Positions 18,972-29,343 of a DNA stretch of 64,000 bases are shown here, in pieces. The first letter of the stretch is position 1, and each line of letters starts with the position of its first letter. The translations under genes were made by a program, and so were the position numbers. Below the pieces are notes generated by a model. The model was not told where the DNA came from. It ran no database searches and was given only the letters and a program-made list of their open reading frames with translations. The DNA comes from Alphaproteobacteria bacterium (GTDB lineage: Bacteria; Pseudomonadota; Alphaproteobacteria; Puniceispirillales; UBA1172). Where the stretch lies: the NCBI GenBank assembly GCA_016778985.1, contig JADHOM010000004.1:1-64000 (forward strand). The letters run 5' to 3'.

Positions 18972-19562
18972 TCAGGCACGCCACGCGGTAAGCATGATAA
19001 ATGGGTCAATTGTTGCGGTTAGCCCGGGACCTTCACCATAGCTAGCGGTGATATTTGTAAACCCTGCGTCTTGAAGATAATCACGCAACTCGGCTTCCTC
19101 GTAATAGGCATAAAAGCGGCCAATGCTGTCGCGCTTCTCACCTTTGCCCAGCTTGAGCCCAAGATAAAAAACCCCATGCGGCTTGAGCGCCAGGTGGATA
19201 GCGGCTAGATGATGGGGGAATTTGTCTTTCGGCGCATGAAGTAATGAGAAGTTTGCCCAAATCCCATCATAGGCGGCAACATCAGACAGATCATCAAAAT
19301 GACCAAGCGCTGCATCAACGCTTCGGGCTTGTGCGGCTTCGATAAAGGCAGGGGTTGCGTCCATGGCTCTGACGGCATAGCCTTTATCCATCATAACCTC
19401 AGCATGAAAACCGGGGCCACAACCAAGATCAAGGATAGACCCGCCTGCTGGCAATAAAGCCAGAAAATCAGCCAGCTGTTTCTGCTCACTACGTTTACAT
19501 CCCAGCGCCGCATAATCGGCCGCCTTCTCTGAATAGGTGGTGACGGTTTTGTTATCAACCAT
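18972..19562 (-). CDS. Class I SAM-dependent methyltransferase
   Basis: 196-residue Rossmann methyltransferase. Motif I GSILDLGCGPGFHAEVM binds SAM, followed by AVRAMDATPAFIEAA, FDDLSDVAAYDGIWANFSLLHA and LKPHGVFYLGLKLG (post-I, II and III motifs). These proteins methylate small molecules or proteins; nothing points to a specific acceptor. It lies downstream of livF on the same strand (57 nt gap), so it could be the last gene of the hut-liv run, and it is convergent with the TmpB-like gene. Confidence 0.75.
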   Translation of the reverse strand: MVDNKTVTTYSEKAADYAALGCKRSEQKQLADFLALLPAGGSILDLGCGPGFHAEVMMDKGYAVRAMDATPAFIEAAQARSVDAALGHFDDLSDVAAYDGIWANFSLLHAPKDKFPHHLAAIHLALKPHGVFYLGLKLGKGEKRDSIGRFYAYYEEAELRDYLQDAGFTNITASYGEGPGLTATIDPFIMLTAWRA

Positions 19563-19619
19563 GTCAGCCCTTTCTCGGCTATTTTGTCTCTATCTTAAAA
19601 GCTGCTGGCAGTGCTGGAT

Positions 19620-20309
19620 TTAGCTAACAATACTTTCCTTTAATAAAGGGCAATGCTTTGCCTTACCTTGCCATTTGACATAACCTGTTTCAAGCCAGAT
19701 CGCCTTATCCGCAAACGCCAGCGCCGCATCTGAGTTTTGATCTACTAAAATGACAGCAATGTTTTGACTACGCAGGTTTTCAAGAACAGCATAACATTCA
19801 ATAATGACGCTCGGCATTAAACCTAGTGAGATTTCATCTATTAGCATGACTCTGGGTCTCAGCATTATGGCTCGACCAAATGCCAGCATTTGCTGCTCAC
19901 CACCAGATAGCGATCCAGCCAGCTGATTAGCGCGTTCATAGAGCCGTGGAAAAATCTCAAAAACATGTTCAAGCCTTTGGCTTTCTGATGTTCGGGGCAG
20001 AACATATCCGCCTGTTATAAGATTTTCCTTAACCGTTAAATCAGGAAATAGCCGCCGCCCTTCTGGCACAAGACCGATGCCACGACTAGCGCGCTGATAA
20101 GGCGGAATGTTTGTTATATCCTCACCATCTAGGACTATATTGCCATGTTCTGGAATGATATGCCCGGCAATTGACATGACTAATGTTGATTTACCCGCCC
20201 CGTTGGTGCCAACCAGTGCTAACACCTCTCCGCCTTCAAGCGTAAAATCAGCATCATGTAATGCTGTGACAGGGCCATAGCGGCAGGTGATATTATTGAC
20301 ATCAAGCAT
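19620..20309 (-). CDS. livF: Branched-chain amino acid-type ABC transporter ATPase LivF
   Basis: 229 residues, the usual LivF length. Walker A GTNGAGKSTL, Q-loop GLVPEGRRLFPDLTV, signature SLSGGEQQMLAFGRA, Walker B VMLIDEISLGL, switch region VILVDQNSD. The start ATG overlaps by one nucleotide the TAA of livG. It hydrolyses ATP together with LivG to drive import through LivHM. Position in the hut gene run and a shared operator suggest that the substrate is histidine, urocanate or a related compound instead of leucine. Confidence 0.85.
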   Translation of the reverse strand: MLDVNNITCRYGPVTALHDADFTLEGGEVLALVGTNGAGKSTLVMSIAGHIIPEHGNIVLDGEDITNIPPYQRASRGIGLVPEGRRLFPDLTVKENLITGGYVLPRTSESQRLEHVFEIFPRLYERANQLAGSLSGGEQQMLAFGRAIMLRPRVMLIDEISLGLMPSVIIECYAVLENLRSQNIAVILVDQNSDAALAFADKAIWLETGYVKWQGKAKHCPLLKESIVS

Positions 20310-21076
20310 TATTCACTCTTTCCTAGATACGCCAACTGAACGTCGCGGTTTGCCAGCACATCTTCGGTTTCCCCAAAAGCCAAATGACAGCCATTATGCT
20401 GGACATAAAGTGTTTTACAAATCCGTCTGACCTGCGCCAAATTATGTTCGATTAGAATAACACTGCGGCCTTTACGTGGCAGACTCATAATCAAATTGGC
20501 CATGCCTTCTGCTTCTGTTTTGCTTAACCCTGCTAGCGGCTCATCAAGCAGAAGCACTTTAGGCTGGCGCGCTAATGCCCGCGCCACCTCAAGCCTTTTC
20601 AGATATCCTAACGGCAATTCGGTTGGATATTTATGGACGGAATGGGCCAATCCAACCTCCCTCAGCAAACTATTGGCAACCTCCTGTTGCTGCTGGCGCG
20701 ACCGATTCAATATCGCTTTGACTGGTGACAACAATTTATCGCCACCTGCGGCGAGAGCAACATTGTCCAGCAATGTCATATCTTTTAATGGCTTGATGAT
20801 CTGCTGTGCTAGCGCCATGCCAAGATTGATACGCTCGACAATTCGGCATCTCGAAATATCCTGCCCAGCAAGAATGATGTGACCAGAAACAGGCGTTATC
20901 ATCCCAATGATGGCCCGCATCAATGTTGTTTTGCCGGCCCCATTTGGGCCAATAAAGCCAAGCAATTCGTTATCGTAAAGGCTTAAACTTGCTCTATCCA
21001 CCGCCTTTAGCCCGCCAAATGTTACGGTAATATCTTTCACCTCAAGTATGGGTTGAGTCTCAGTCCGAGCAGACAT
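20309..21076 (-). CDS. livG: Branched-chain amino acid-type ABC transporter ATPase LivG
   Basis: 255 residues, matching LivG. Walker A GPNGAGKTTLM, Walker [20 protein letters not shown], switch ILIEHNLAQVRRIC. The signature motif is degraded to LPLGYLKRLEVARAL, a change often seen in LivG proteins. The N-terminal 10 residues (MSARTETQPI) precede the domain. One-nucleotide stop/start overlaps with both livM and livF indicate one operon. Forms the heterodimeric motor with LivF. Confidence 0.85.
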   Translation of the reverse strand: MSARTETQPILEVKDITVTFGGLKAVDRASLSLYDNELLGFIGPNGAGKTTLMRAIIGMITPVSGHIILAGQDISRCRIVERINLGMALAQQIIKPLKDMTLLDNVALAAGGDKLLSPVKAILNRSRQQQQEVANSLLREVGLAHSVHKYPTELPLGYLKRLEVARALARQPKVLLLDEPLAGLSKTEAEGMANLIMSLPRKGRSVILIEHNLAQVRRICKTLYVQHNGCHLAFGETEDVLANRDVQLAYLGKSE

Positions 21077-21921
21077 TATGTTTGCCCCCTATCTTTACGA
21101 AATGTCTTTGTTAATCCGCCCAGACCCTCAGGTAAGAACCGCATCGCCAAGAACAAAAGCATCCCATAAACAAGTAATTTATAGTCATCAATCACCTGAA
21201 AAAATTGCGGCATGACGGATAATAGAGCGGCGGCGATAGTGACGCCCCAAATAGACCCGATGCCACCGACAATCACCATTGATAGAACCGTAACCGATTC
21301 TACAAATCCAAAGCTGTCTGGCCCAATAAAACGCACCTGATGGGCATAAAGTGCGCCTGCCAGCCCTGCTCCTGCAGTGCCTAAGATGAAAGCAAATAAC
21401 TTAAATCGCCGAACATCAATGCCGATAATGCTAGCGGTATCCTCATCCTCGGCAATACTATCAAATACATATCCCATCCATGACCGTTTGATATAAATCA
21501 TGACAATGATGAAAAGAATAGTCAGGCATAAAGCCATCAGAAGTAATCCCACTCTGCCGCCTTCAGGAGAAGGAATGCCGGCAATGCCCATTTCACCACC
21601 TAGCATATCTTGTTTACGAATAATGCCTGTAAATAGAAAAGACACACCCATTGTGGTAATGGCCAGAAAATCATGGCGGACGCGCAATGAAGCGGCACCA
21701 ACGAATAGCCCAATGGTTCCTGCTATAACCATGGCCGGAATAAATGTTGCGACAAGTGGCAAGCCTGATTTGGTTAGCATGGCACTAGTATATGCCCCAA
21801 TGCCTAAGAAAGCGGCATGACCAAGACTGACTTGGCCACAAAATCCGGTAATGAGATTAAGCGATTGCGCAAATAGGATAGCGATTAGCATATTGGTTAG
21901 AACAATCATTTCATAAGCCAT
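21076..21921 (-). CDS. livM: Branched-chain amino acid-type ABC transporter permease LivM
   Basis: 281-residue permease with about eight hydrophobic helices. LNLITGFCGQVSLGHAAFLGIGAYTSAML is the family signature, and SIAEDEDTASIIGIDVRRFKLFAFILG is the cytoplasmic ATPase-contacting loop, followed by GGIGSIWGVTIAAALL. The gene begins 4 nt after the livH stop. It forms the membrane channel with LivH. Shorter than E. coli LivM, as is common in alphaproteobacteria. Confidence 0.85.
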   Translation of the reverse strand: MAYEMIVLTNMLIAILFAQSLNLITGFCGQVSLGHAAFLGIGAYTSAMLTKSGLPLVATFIPAMVIAGTIGLFVGAASLRVRHDFLAITTMGVSFLFTGIIRKQDMLGGEMGIAGIPSPEGGRVGLLLMALCLTILFIIVMIYIKRSWMGYVFDSIAEDEDTASIIGIDVRRFKLFAFILGTAGAGLAGALYAHQVRFIGPDSFGFVESVTVLSMVIVGGIGSIWGVTIAAALLSVMPQFFQVIDDYKLLVYGMLLFLAMRFLPEGLGGLTKTFRKDRGQT

Positions 21922-21925
21922 GCGA

Positions 21926-22789
21926 TTATCCTTTTGTAAAAATACCTTTAGGGCGTATCATTAAAACAAGGATTAAAAAAGCAAAGGCTAATGAGTCCCT
22001 ATCAAGCAGATTGCCAAAATAGATGGTGCCAAATGATTCAATTACCCCTAGCATTAGTGAGGCGATTAAGGCACCGCGAACGCTGCCTAAGCCACCAAGA
22101 ACAATGATGGCAAGGGCTTTATATGATGGAACAGCACCCATCGTTGGCTCAACTAAATTATTTAGCAATGACACCATAACGCCAGCCGCAGCGGCAAATG
22201 CCGAGCCAATAAAAAAGATGGAATAGCGGATAGTTTCTACATTGACCCCACTGCTCATGGCCATGTCTGGATCAACAACACTGGCGCGAGTAGCAATGCC
22301 TAAGCGCGTTTGTCGCGCCAGCCAATTCATTCCTAATAATAAAATGAAGGCAAGTAAGACAACCATGATGCGGGCCTCGCTTAACATTATCCCTGAAAAA
22401 ACATCTATCTGATTTTGCAGAGGCGGGGATATATAAGAAATGCTAAACGGCCCAAATATGATCCGAAAGACTTCTTCTGAAGCGATGAATATTCCAATTG
22501 ATGCAATCAGTGCGATCAAAGGTGGCCGTGATAATATCGGGTAATATAAAATGCGATAACTTGCCATACCGACAAAGCCAACAATAATCATGGCCAAGAG
22601 CAAAGCTAGAAAAAGGCTGCCAGTTGCGTTTGTGATCAATACGCCAAGATAGCCGCCCAGAGTAAATAGCGATGCATGCGCCACATGCAATATGCGAAGT
22701 AATCCGTAAACCAGAGTTAAGCCTAATGCTATGAGGGCATAGATTGACCCCTGAATTAGCCCTTGGATAAGGATTTCAATTGCTAGCAT
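21926..22789 (-). CDS. livH: Branched-chain amino acid-type ABC transporter permease LivH
   Basis: 287-residue permease. The N-terminal IQGLIQGSIYALIALGLTLVYGLLRILH is the LivH hallmark, and MAMSSGVNVETIRYSIFFIGSAFAAAAG is the coupling-loop region, followed by IIVLGGLGSVRGAL. About eight membrane helices. Separated from livK by 60 nt containing a strong hairpin, so its expression is probably lower than that of the binding protein. Confidence 0.85.
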   Translation of the reverse strand: MLAIEILIQGLIQGSIYALIALGLTLVYGLLRILHVAHASLFTLGGYLGVLITNATGSLFLALLLAMIIVGFVGMASYRILYYPILSRPPLIALIASIGIFIASEEVFRIIFGPFSISYISPPLQNQIDVFSGIMLSEARIMVVLLAFILLLGMNWLARQTRLGIATRASVVDPDMAMSSGVNVETIRYSIFFIGSAFAAAAGVMVSLLNNLVEPTMGAVPSYKALAIIVLGGLGSVRGALIASLMLGVIESFGTIYFGNLLDRDSLAFAFLILVLMIRPKGIFTKG

Positions 22790-22802
22790 ATCGCAGTCCT
22801 AA

Positions 22803-22829
22803 AACAGGAACCATAATCTGGTTCCTGTT
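22803..22829 (-). terminator. Hairpin between livK and livH
   Basis: Perfect 11-bp inverted repeat AACAGGAACCA (22803-22813) / TGGTTCCTGTT (22819-22829) with a 5-nt loop. On the minus strand it is followed by TTTAGGAC, a short U-run. It probably acts as an attenuator or 3'-end stabiliser for livK mRNA. Confidence 0.65.
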
Positions 22830-22849
22830 GGATGAAAGATAAGAAGTGA

Positions 22850-24001
22850 TTATTCAGATGGTGGCGCTAGCAAATCCGGGTCACTAATGACGGAATGATG
22901 ATGCCAATTACCATCGCGGACGATTTGAATCTGAACATCTTTTTTCACTTCACCAAGTGCGTTAAACGAAATCTGGCCTGTTGAGGCTTTCAGATCTGTT
23001 GCGGCAATAGCATCACGCAGAGAGGCTTTGTCTAAACTCCCTGAACGCGCCAGCGCGTCTGCTAGAACCAGAATAGCTGTATGTGCAGATGCTGCCACCA
23101 TATCGGCTGGATATCCGGCCTTATTCGAAAACCCTTCAATGAATGCTTGCGTCATTGGATCAGACGAATCCCGATCTAGTGAGGTTGTGATCATGACGCC
23201 TTCTGATGCAGGGCCAGCAATTTCAATGAACTTCTGGCTGTCATACCCTTCTTGACCGATGACGGGCTGATCGATGCCGGCAGCACGGAGCTGGCTGACT
23301 AGAGGGCCTGCCGTGAAGAAATATCCACTCGCATAAATGGCATCAGGATTATCAGATTTGATCTTGGATACGATAGCACCAAACTCACGGTCTTTGATGC
23401 TATATTCATATTCAGAAATAACCTCAATCCCAAAATTGTCAGTCTGTTCTTTAAATCCATTGGCCAGTGATATGCCAAAATCATTATTGAGCGTGATCAT
23501 GGTAACACGTTTTGCCCCTAGCATTTCACCAATAAGTTTAGCGCCTGCTCGACCTTGCACCTCACCCATGAATGATGTCCTAAAAACATATTCACCAGCA
23601 CGCGTAATGTCAGGATGAATAGCATAGGCAGAAATATATGGGACGTTATTTTCAGCAAAAATAGTTGCGGCGGCGCGCGTTGACCCTGAATAACTACCGG
23701 AAACCCCAGCGACGACTTCATCTTGTGTGATCATCTTAATGGCAAGTGGCGCGGATTCTTTCGGGCTGGCTTGATCATCATAAACGACTAATTCTAGCGC
23801 ATCACCATTGACGCCGCCATTTGCATTAACCTGCTCAACAGCTAATTCAGCGCCATGCAGAGCAGATTGTCCATCTGCTGCGGCAAAGCCTGTTAAAGGA
23901 ACATTGAAACCAATTTTGATAGTATCCGCATTTGCAATACCAATACTTGCGGCCAGCGATATGAGCAAGGCCATGACTGATGCTTGTAATGTTTTTAGCA
24001 T
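22850..24001 (-). CDS. livK: Liv-type ABC transporter substrate-binding protein
   Basis: 383-residue periplasmic binding protein of type I fold. Sec signal peptide LQASVMALLISLAASIGIA with cleavage near NAD-TIK; then IKIGFNVPLTGFAA, SALHGAELAVEQVNANGGV and the core VVAGVSGSYSGSTRAAA that positions the ligand alpha-amino and carboxyl groups. Binds an amino acid or related acid in the periplasm. The gene has its own candidate promoter and an operator-like repeat identical in layout to that of hutI, so histidine or urocanate is the favoured ligand by inference. Followed by a hairpin before livH. Confidence 0.85.
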   Translation of the reverse strand: MLKTLQASVMALLISLAASIGIANADTIKIGFNVPLTGFAAADGQSALHGAELAVEQVNANGGVNGDALELVVYDDQASPKESAPLAIKMITQDEVVAGVSGSYSGSTRAAATIFAENNVPYISAYAIHPDITRAGEYVFRTSFMGEVQGRAGAKLIGEMLGAKRVTMITLNNDFGISLANGFKEQTDNFGIEVISEYEYSIKDREFGAIVSKIKSDNPDAIYASGYFFTAGPLVSQLRAAGIDQPVIGQEGYDSQKFIEIAGPASEGVMITTSLDRDSSDPMTQAFIEGFSNKAGYPADMVAASAHTAILVLADALARSGSLDKASLRDAIAATDLKASTGQISFNALGEVKKDVQIQIVRDGNWHHHSVISDPDLLAPPSE

Positions 24002-24036
24002 GATGTTTTCCCCTTAAATGTGTAACAATAACTTTT

Positions 24037-24052
24037 TTAAGTATGCACATAA
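24037..24052 (-). promoter_or_regulatory. Putative HutC operator upstream of livK
   Basis: TTAAGTATGCACATAA: arms TTAAGT and ACATAA around ATGC, 5 of 6 arm positions complementary. It shares the 11-mer GTATGCACATA with the hutI upstream site, in the same orientation and at the same distance (35 against 36 nt) from the start codon. It lies just downstream of the candidate -10, a position suited to repression. Confidence 0.55.
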
Positions 24053-24053
24053 T

Positions 24054-24082
24054 ATCATTGTTAGTTTTTCAAAAAATGTCAA
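24054..24082 (-). promoter_or_regulatory. Candidate livK promoter
   Basis: On the minus strand a perfect -35 TTGACA (24082-24077) is followed after 17 nt by AATGAT (24059-24054), 4 of 6 to the -10 consensus. It sits immediately after the stop of the flavin-reductase-like gene, so livKHMGF can be transcribed separately from hutIHU. Confidence 0.45.
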
Positions 24083-24754
24083 TCAATCATCTCTCTGCAC
24101 ACTCGTTTTTCCTTCGAGCCCATCAGCGGCATTAGCTGATGCTCCGGGAATGCGCATCTCAAATACCTCTGTCACTGATGTGTAATCATAATAGCCAAGT
24201 CGCGCCAACGGCCTGATCCGAGGAATATCCATTTTGCCTTCAGGGGTTATCACGTCATCATCGACGTGAATACGCACCACTTCACCATAAACAACTTCGA
24301 CCCAACCATGAGCCGAGTTGCCTTTCAACCGATGTGTCGATAAATATCGGCATTCAAAATGGGCAGGGCTTTCCTTAACGCGTGGGCAAGGGGCATCAAT
24401 AGAAGCAATTGGCGTCACCCCGGCGCGCAAAAACTCATCTTCATTGGCGTCTACTTCCATGGCCGAAATATTGACCGCATCACGCAGATCATAAGTCGCC
24501 ATGTTCCAAACAAACCAGCCGGTTTCCTCAGCATTGATGACGGTATGTTTACGCTTGCCATTGCTCAACTGATTGGCAGCAAACATCACCATCGGCGGAT
24601 CAAAGGTGAGATTTTGCCATTGGCTATATGGCGCCAGATTAGCAATACCATCCCTGGAAATAGTGGATAACCAGCCTATGGGGCGCGGAACGGTACAGGA
24701 TTTAAATGGCGAAAACGGTAATGGGCAATCATCTTTACTAGGGGCATAATGCAT
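24083..24754 (-). CDS. Flavin reductase-like FMN-binding split-barrel protein
   Basis: 223 residues of the flavin reductase / DIM6-NTAB family. SCTVPRPIGWLSTISRDGIANLAPYSQW is the FMN phosphate-binding start of the split barrel, followed by FDPPMVMFAAN and TGWFVWNMATYDLRDAVN; ECRYLSTHRL and GEVVRIHVDDDV complete the barrel. Such proteins bind FMN and may reduce it for a partner or have another redox role. The gene lies between hutU and livK in the hut-liv run; similar neighbours occur in other hut loci, but its role in histidine use is not known to me. Confidence 0.75.
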   Translation of the reverse strand: MHYAPSKDDCPLPFSPFKSCTVPRPIGWLSTISRDGIANLAPYSQWQNLTFDPPMVMFAANQLSNGKRKHTVINAEETGWFVWNMATYDLRDAVNISAMEVDANEDEFLRAGVTPIASIDAPCPRVKESPAHFECRYLSTHRLKGNSAHGWVEVVYGEVVRIHVDDDVITPEGKMDIPRIRPLARLGYYDYTSVTEVFEMRIPGASANAADGLEGKTSVQRDD

Positions 24755-24779
24755 AAGTTGGGCTTTCTCAATATAGGCT

Positions 24780-26471
24780 TTATTTTATTATGGAGGGCAG
24801 ATTTAATTCGTGTTCTTTGGCACAGGCGATAGCATCCTCATAACCGGCATCAGCGTGCCGCATGACGCCTGTTGCTGGATCATTCCAAAGCACGCGTTCG
24901 AGTCTGGCATCAGCTTCTTTCGTGCCGTCACAACAAATAACCATGCCAGAATGTTGCGAGAAGCCCATGCCAACGCCGCCGCCATGATGTAATGAAACCC
25001 AAGTCGCGCCTGAGGCGGTATTAAGCAAAGCATTTAACAGCGGCCAGTCACTAACTGCGTCACTGCCATCAGGCATGGCTTCGGTTTCGCGATTAGGGCT
25101 GGCGACAGAGCCACTATCTAAATGATCACGGCCGATTACAACAGGCGCCTTTAATTCGCCATTGCGAACCATTTCATTGAACGCTAGTCCAAGCTTATGA
25201 CGCTGGCCAAGACCGACCCAGCATATTCGTGCTGGCAGGCCTTGAAAATGAATCCGCGCGCGCGCCATATCTAACCAGTTATGCAGATGCGGATCATCAA
25301 TCAGCTCTTTGACCTTGGCATCGGTCCGATAGATATCCTCGGGATCACCGGATAACGCGCACCAGCGGAAAGGGCCGATGCCGCGGCAGAATAATGGCCT
25401 GATATAAGCAGGCACAAAGCCCGGAAAGGCAAAGGCGTTTTCCAGTCCTTCTTCCCTCGCAACTTGCCGTATATTATTGCCATAATCCAAAGTAGGAACG
25501 CCCGCATTCCAGAAATCAACCATAGCGGCAACATGGGTTTTCATGCTAGCTCGCGCGGCGGCTTCCACCGCTTTTGGATCGGCCTCGCGCATTTGTCGCC
25601 ATTCGGCTAGTGACCAGCCCAGTGGCAAATATCCGTTGATGGGATCATGCGCGCTGGTCTGATCTGTCACGATATCCGGCCTGATGCCTTCTCTATAGAT
25701 TTGTGGGAAGATGTCAGCGGCATTGCCGATCAGACCAATAGATTTTGCCTCACCTTTTGCCGTCCATGCCTCTATCTGTCTGATAGCATCCTCTAGGTTA
25801 TCAGTTTTTTCATCGAGATAGCCGGTTTTTAAACGCATATCGATCCGGCTTTCATCACACTCGACGGCTAGGCAACAGGCCCCTGCCATAACTGCGGCCA
25901 AGGGTTGGGCGCCGCCCATGCCGCCAAGTCCAGCGGTCAATATCCAGCGGCCGGTCAGATCACCATCATAATGCTGGCGGCCAGCCTCAACAAAGGTTTC
26001 ATAGGTTCCTTGAACAATGCCTTGGGTGCCAATGTATATCCATGAGCCAGCTGTCATTTGACCATACATGGCCAGCCCTTTGCGATCCAGCTCATTAAAA
26101 TGATCCCATGTTGCCCAGTTCGGCACGAGATTGGAATTCGCAATCAGGACGCGCGGCGCATTAGAATGCGTTTGAAACACTCCCACCGGCTTACCAGACT
26201 GAACAAGTAGAGTTTGATCGTCCTCAAGATCACGTAGGCTAGCCACAATAGCATCAAAATCTTCCCATGATCGCGCCGCCCGGCCAATGCCACCATAGAC
26301 CACCAGCTCATGCGGATTTTCTGCCACCTCAGGGTGGAGATTATTCATCAACATTCGCAAAGGCGCCTCGGTTAACCAGCTTTTGGCTGTTATTTTATCG
26401 CCAGTATCTGGATAGACGTCTCTAATATTATGTCGAGTGTTGGTATGGGGGGGATTGTTCTGGTCAGCCAT
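24780..26471 (-). CDS. hutU: Urocanate hydratase
   Basis: 563-residue NAD-dependent hydratase converting urocanate to imidazolonepropionate, step 2 of histidine degradation. Recognised from [24 protein letters not shown] at the N-terminus, [22 protein letters not shown], the NAD-binding [17 protein letters not shown], and [25 protein letters not shown] near the active site. Start ATG 26471 (MADQNN) is chosen because AGGAGA lies 8 nt upstream; in-frame starts at 26489 and 26477 fit worse. 73 nt downstream of hutH in the same direction. Confidence 0.95.
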   Translation of the reverse strand: MADQNNPPHTNTRHNIRDVYPDTGDKITAKSWLTEAPLRMLMNNLHPEVAENPHELVVYGGIGRAARSWEDFDAIVASLRDLEDDQTLLVQSGKPVGVFQTHSNAPRVLIANSNLVPNWATWDHFNELDRKGLAMYGQMTAGSWIYIGTQGIVQGTYETFVEAGRQHYDGDLTGRWILTAGLGGMGGAQPLAAVMAGACCLAVECDESRIDMRLKTGYLDEKTDNLEDAIRQIEAWTAKGEAKSIGLIGNAADIFPQIYREGIRPDIVTDQTSAHDPINGYLPLGWSLAEWRQMREADPKAVEAAARASMKTHVAAMVDFWNAGVPTLDYGNNIRQVAREEGLENAFAFPGFVPAYIRPLFCRGIGPFRWCALSGDPEDIYRTDAKVKELIDDPHLHNWLDMARARIHFQGLPARICWVGLGQRHKLGLAFNEMVRNGELKAPVVIGRDHLDSGSVASPNRETEAMPDGSDAVSDWPLLNALLNTASGATWVSLHHGGGVGMGFSQHSGMVICCDGTKEADARLERVLWNDPATGVMRHADAGYEDAIACAKEHELNLPSIIK

Positions 26472-26544
26472 ATTCATTTCTCCTACCAATGAGCTGATGA
26501 TTCGGTACTGTGTTTTTCCGCATATTTTAGTTCAAAATCTTGCA

Positions 26545-28086
26545 TTACGCGTCAAAAAATCCTTGCGTGCCAGCTGTTTCGACAAGCTCTCTATCATGGA
26601 GCAGTTGTGCCATTATATTGATATCTTTTGCCATATACCGATCATCTTCAAGCGCTGGAATATGCTGTCTGATAATGGTCAATACAGCCTCTAAAATAGG
26701 GCTTGTTTCAAGCGGCCTGCGGAAATCGACACCCTGTGCGGCGGCTAATAATTCGACGGCAATAATATGCGTTAGATTTATTGTCATGCGCTGCAATCTA
26801 AGCGCTGCATGTGCTGCCATGCTAACATGATCTTCCTGATTTGCCGATGTTGGGGTGCTGTCGGTTGAACATGGATTAGCCAGATGGCGGTTTTCGCTCA
26901 TCAGCGCCGCCGACGTGACTTCGGCAATCATGAAACCAGAATTAAGCCCTGGCTTTGGCGACAAAAATGGCGGCAGGTTAAACGACAGATTGGGGTCAAC
27001 CATGAGCGCAATCCGGCGCTGGCTGATCGCACCTGTCTCGGCAATGGCAAGGGCAATCTGATCAGCTGCAAAAGCAACAGGTTCTGCATGAAAGTTTCCT
27101 CCCGATACAATCAAGCCTTCATCGACAAGGACAATCGGGTTATCTGTAACAGCATTGGACTCTATGGCTAAAGTTGCGGCGGCGGCATCCAGAATATCTA
27201 CTGCCGCCCCCAGCACCTGAGGCTGACAGCGAATACAATAAGGGTCCTGAACACGTTCATCATCATCACGATGGCTTTCTCTAATGGTTGATCCTGCCAA
27301 TATACGGCGGCTCTCCCGCGCCACCCTGATCTGTCCATTTAACCCCCGCAATTCATGAATGCCGGGCAGGGTAGGTGATGTTGATCCCATAATAGCATCT
27401 GTCGTCAATGCGCCCGAAACAATGGCAGTCATAATAAGATGACGAGTTTGCCATAATCCGATCATCGCCATTGCCGTTGAAAATTGTGTGCCATTGATCA
27501 ATGCCAGACCTTCCTTAGGGGCAAGAGTTAGTGGTTCTAGCGCGGCCTTCTGAAGCGCCTCACTGCTGGCTATGCGTTGGCCTTTGTAATAAACTTCTCC
27601 CTCACCAATCAGCGCGGCGGTCATATGCGCTAGTGGGGCGAGATCACCTGATGCGCCAACAGACCCCTGTTCAGGGATAACGGGGATGATGTCTGTGGCT
27701 AACATTTTTTGTAGCATCATGATCGTATCCCAGCGCACCCCAGATGCCCCGCGCGCGAGGGAATTGATTTTGAGCATCATCATCAGACGTGTCGCTGGCA
27801 AATCAAGCGCTTGACCTACACCCGCACAATGCGACAAGATCAGATTGCGTTGCAGTATTTTGACCTCATCAATATCAATCCTGACAGAAGCCAATTTGCC
27901 GAAACCGGTATTTATTCCATACACAGGTGTATCACCGGCAGCAGCATCGGCAACCAGCCTGGCCGCCTGATCTATGCGGGGTTTGGCGGCTGGATCAATA
28001 TCCACAATCTTGCCATACCGCCACAGATTTTCCCACTCTTTCAGCGTCACCTGTCCCGGCTGAATAGTATATGATGGGCTGGTCAT
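26545..28086 (-). CDS. hutH: Histidine ammonia-lyase
   Basis: 513 residues, the standard HutH length. Catalyses L-histidine to urocanate plus ammonia, the first step. The Ala145-Ser146-Gly147 triad in [17 protein letters not shown] forms the MIO cofactor; [11 protein letters not shown] holds the catalytic Tyr56; NPAVTDNP-like [10 protein letters not shown] and [14 protein letters not shown] are further family motifs. The start overlaps the hutI stop by ATGA, so hutI and hutH are translationally coupled. Confidence 0.95.
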   Translation of the reverse strand: MTSPSYTIQPGQVTLKEWENLWRYGKIVDIDPAAKPRIDQAARLVADAAAGDTPVYGINTGFGKLASVRIDIDEVKILQRNLILSHCAGVGQALDLPATRLMMMLKINSLARGASGVRWDTIMMLQKMLATDIIPVIPEQGSVGASGDLAPLAHMTAALIGEGEVYYKGQRIASSEALQKAALEPLTLAPKEGLALINGTQFSTAMAMIGLWQTRHLIMTAIVSGALTTDAIMGSTSPTLPGIHELRGLNGQIRVARESRRILAGSTIRESHRDDDERVQDPYCIRCQPQVLGAAVDILDAAAATLAIESNAVTDNPIVLVDEGLIVSGGNFHAEPVAFAADQIALAIAETGAISQRRIALMVDPNLSFNLPPFLSPKPGLNSGFMIAEVTSAALMSENRHLANPCSTDSTPTSANQEDHVSMAAHAALRLQRMTINLTHIIAVELLAAAQGVDFRRPLETSPILEAVLTIIRQHIPALEDDRYMAKDINIMAQLLHDRELVETAGTQGFFDA

Positions 28087-29291
28087 AACTGACCTCTTAT
28101 GACTCGACGGATCAGCGGATTATATCCGATCCGATAACTTAACTCAGCGGGGTGGGTGATATCCCACCATGCCAGATCAGCCGCATAGCCTTTCACCAGA
28201 CGGCCATGATTAGCCATGCCTAGGGCGTGTGCGGCGTGATGCGTAACCCCACGCAAAATTTCTTCAGGCGTCATTCGGAACATAGTTGCTGACATATTCA
28301 TGGCTAGCAATAGCGAGGTCAGAGGCGAGGAGCCGGGATTGCAATCTGTCGATACCGCCATAGGAACCTGATATTTTCGGAAAGCATCAATCGGCGGTAC
28401 TTGAGTTTCTCTTAACGTATAAAAAGCACCGGGCAGTAAAACCGCCACCGAACCGGCTTTAGCCATCGCTTGTGCATCATCAGCATTAGCATATTCCAGA
28501 TGATCAACCGATATAGCATTATAACTGGCCGCCAGTTTGGTGCCGCCTAAATGCGATAATTGTTCAGCATGAAGTTTAACCGGCAGGCCAAGTGATTTGG
28601 CTTTATCGAACACTCTCATGATTTGTTGAGGGGTAAAGGCAATCCCTTCACAGAACCCATCAACAGCATCAACAAGTCCTTTGGCATGTGCCGCATCCAG
28701 TGCTGGAATAACGACCTGATCAATATATTCATCAGGCTTATCCCTATATTCATCAGGCAGCGCATGAGCGCCTAAAAATGTTGTTGTGACGGTGATATCT
28801 CTCAGCGCTGTGAGCGCGCGTGCGGCCTCTAGCATCCGACATTCGGTGTCGATATCCAGCCCATATCCAGATTTGATTTCGACGATTGAAACGCCTTCAG
28901 CTATCAAATGATCCAGCCGGATCAAAGCGCTACTAATCAACTCATCTATGGTGGCGGCGCGGGTTGCCCTCACCGTGGAATTAATGCCGCCACCTGCCCG
29001 CGCTAGCTCTTCATAGCCAGCACCATTTAGTCGCATCTCAAACTCAATAGCGCGGTCGCCACCATGGACAATATGAGTATGACAGTCAATCAGGGCAGGT
29101 GTGATCAATGCCCCATTTGCATCAAAACTATCGTTAGATTGAACAGCATCGCTGTTAAGATAAGGGCAATCCTGCCGCCTCCCAACCCATTCAATATGGT
29201 GGTCATTAATGACTAACACGCCATCAGCAATCATGCCGTAATCATCATCACTTTGTAGCGTTACCAAGGTGGCATTATGGATAATTTTCAC
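28083..29291 (-). CDS. hutI: Imidazolonepropionase
   Basis: 402-residue metal-dependent amidohydrolase opening the imidazolone ring to N-formimino-L-glutamate, step 3. Metal ligands lie in [27 protein letters not shown] and [21 protein letters not shown] contacts substrate. It is the first gene of the minus-strand hut run. An inverted repeat resembling a HutC operator lies 36 nt upstream in the 161-nt divergent spacer shared with hutF. Confidence 0.95.
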   Translation of the reverse strand: MKIIHNATLVTLQSDDDYGMIADGVLVINDHHIEWVGRRQDCPYLNSDAVQSNDSFDANGALITPALIDCHTHIVHGGDRAIEFEMRLNGAGYEELARAGGGINSTVRATRAATIDELISSALIRLDHLIAEGVSIVEIKSGYGLDIDTECRMLEAARALTALRDITVTTTFLGAHALPDEYRDKPDEYIDQVVIPALDAAHAKGLVDAVDGFCEGIAFTPQQIMRVFDKAKSLGLPVKLHAEQLSHLGGTKLAASYNAISVDHLEYANADDAQAMAKAGSVAVLLPGAFYTLRETQVPPIDAFRKYQVPMAVSTDCNPGSSPLTSLLLAMNMSATMFRMTPEEILRGVTHHAAHALGMANHGRLVKGYAADLAWWDITHPAELSYRIGYNPLIRRVIRGQL

Positions 29292-29327
29292 TTATAGTCC
29301 TTGCGTTGAGATGGATTTTCCCTTTAA

Positions 29328-29343
29328 ATATGTATGCACATAT
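29328..29343. promoter_or_regulatory. Putative HutC operator in the hutI-hutF intergenic region
   Basis: ATATGTATGCACATAT has perfect 6-bp inverted arms ATATGT/ACATAT around ATGC, the form expected for a GntR/HutC dimer. It is 36 nt upstream of hutI and 109 nt upstream of hutF, and shares GTATGCACATA with the livK site. The flanking TTTTCCCTTTAAAT also resembles TTTTCCCCTTAAAT near livK. Confidence 0.6.
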
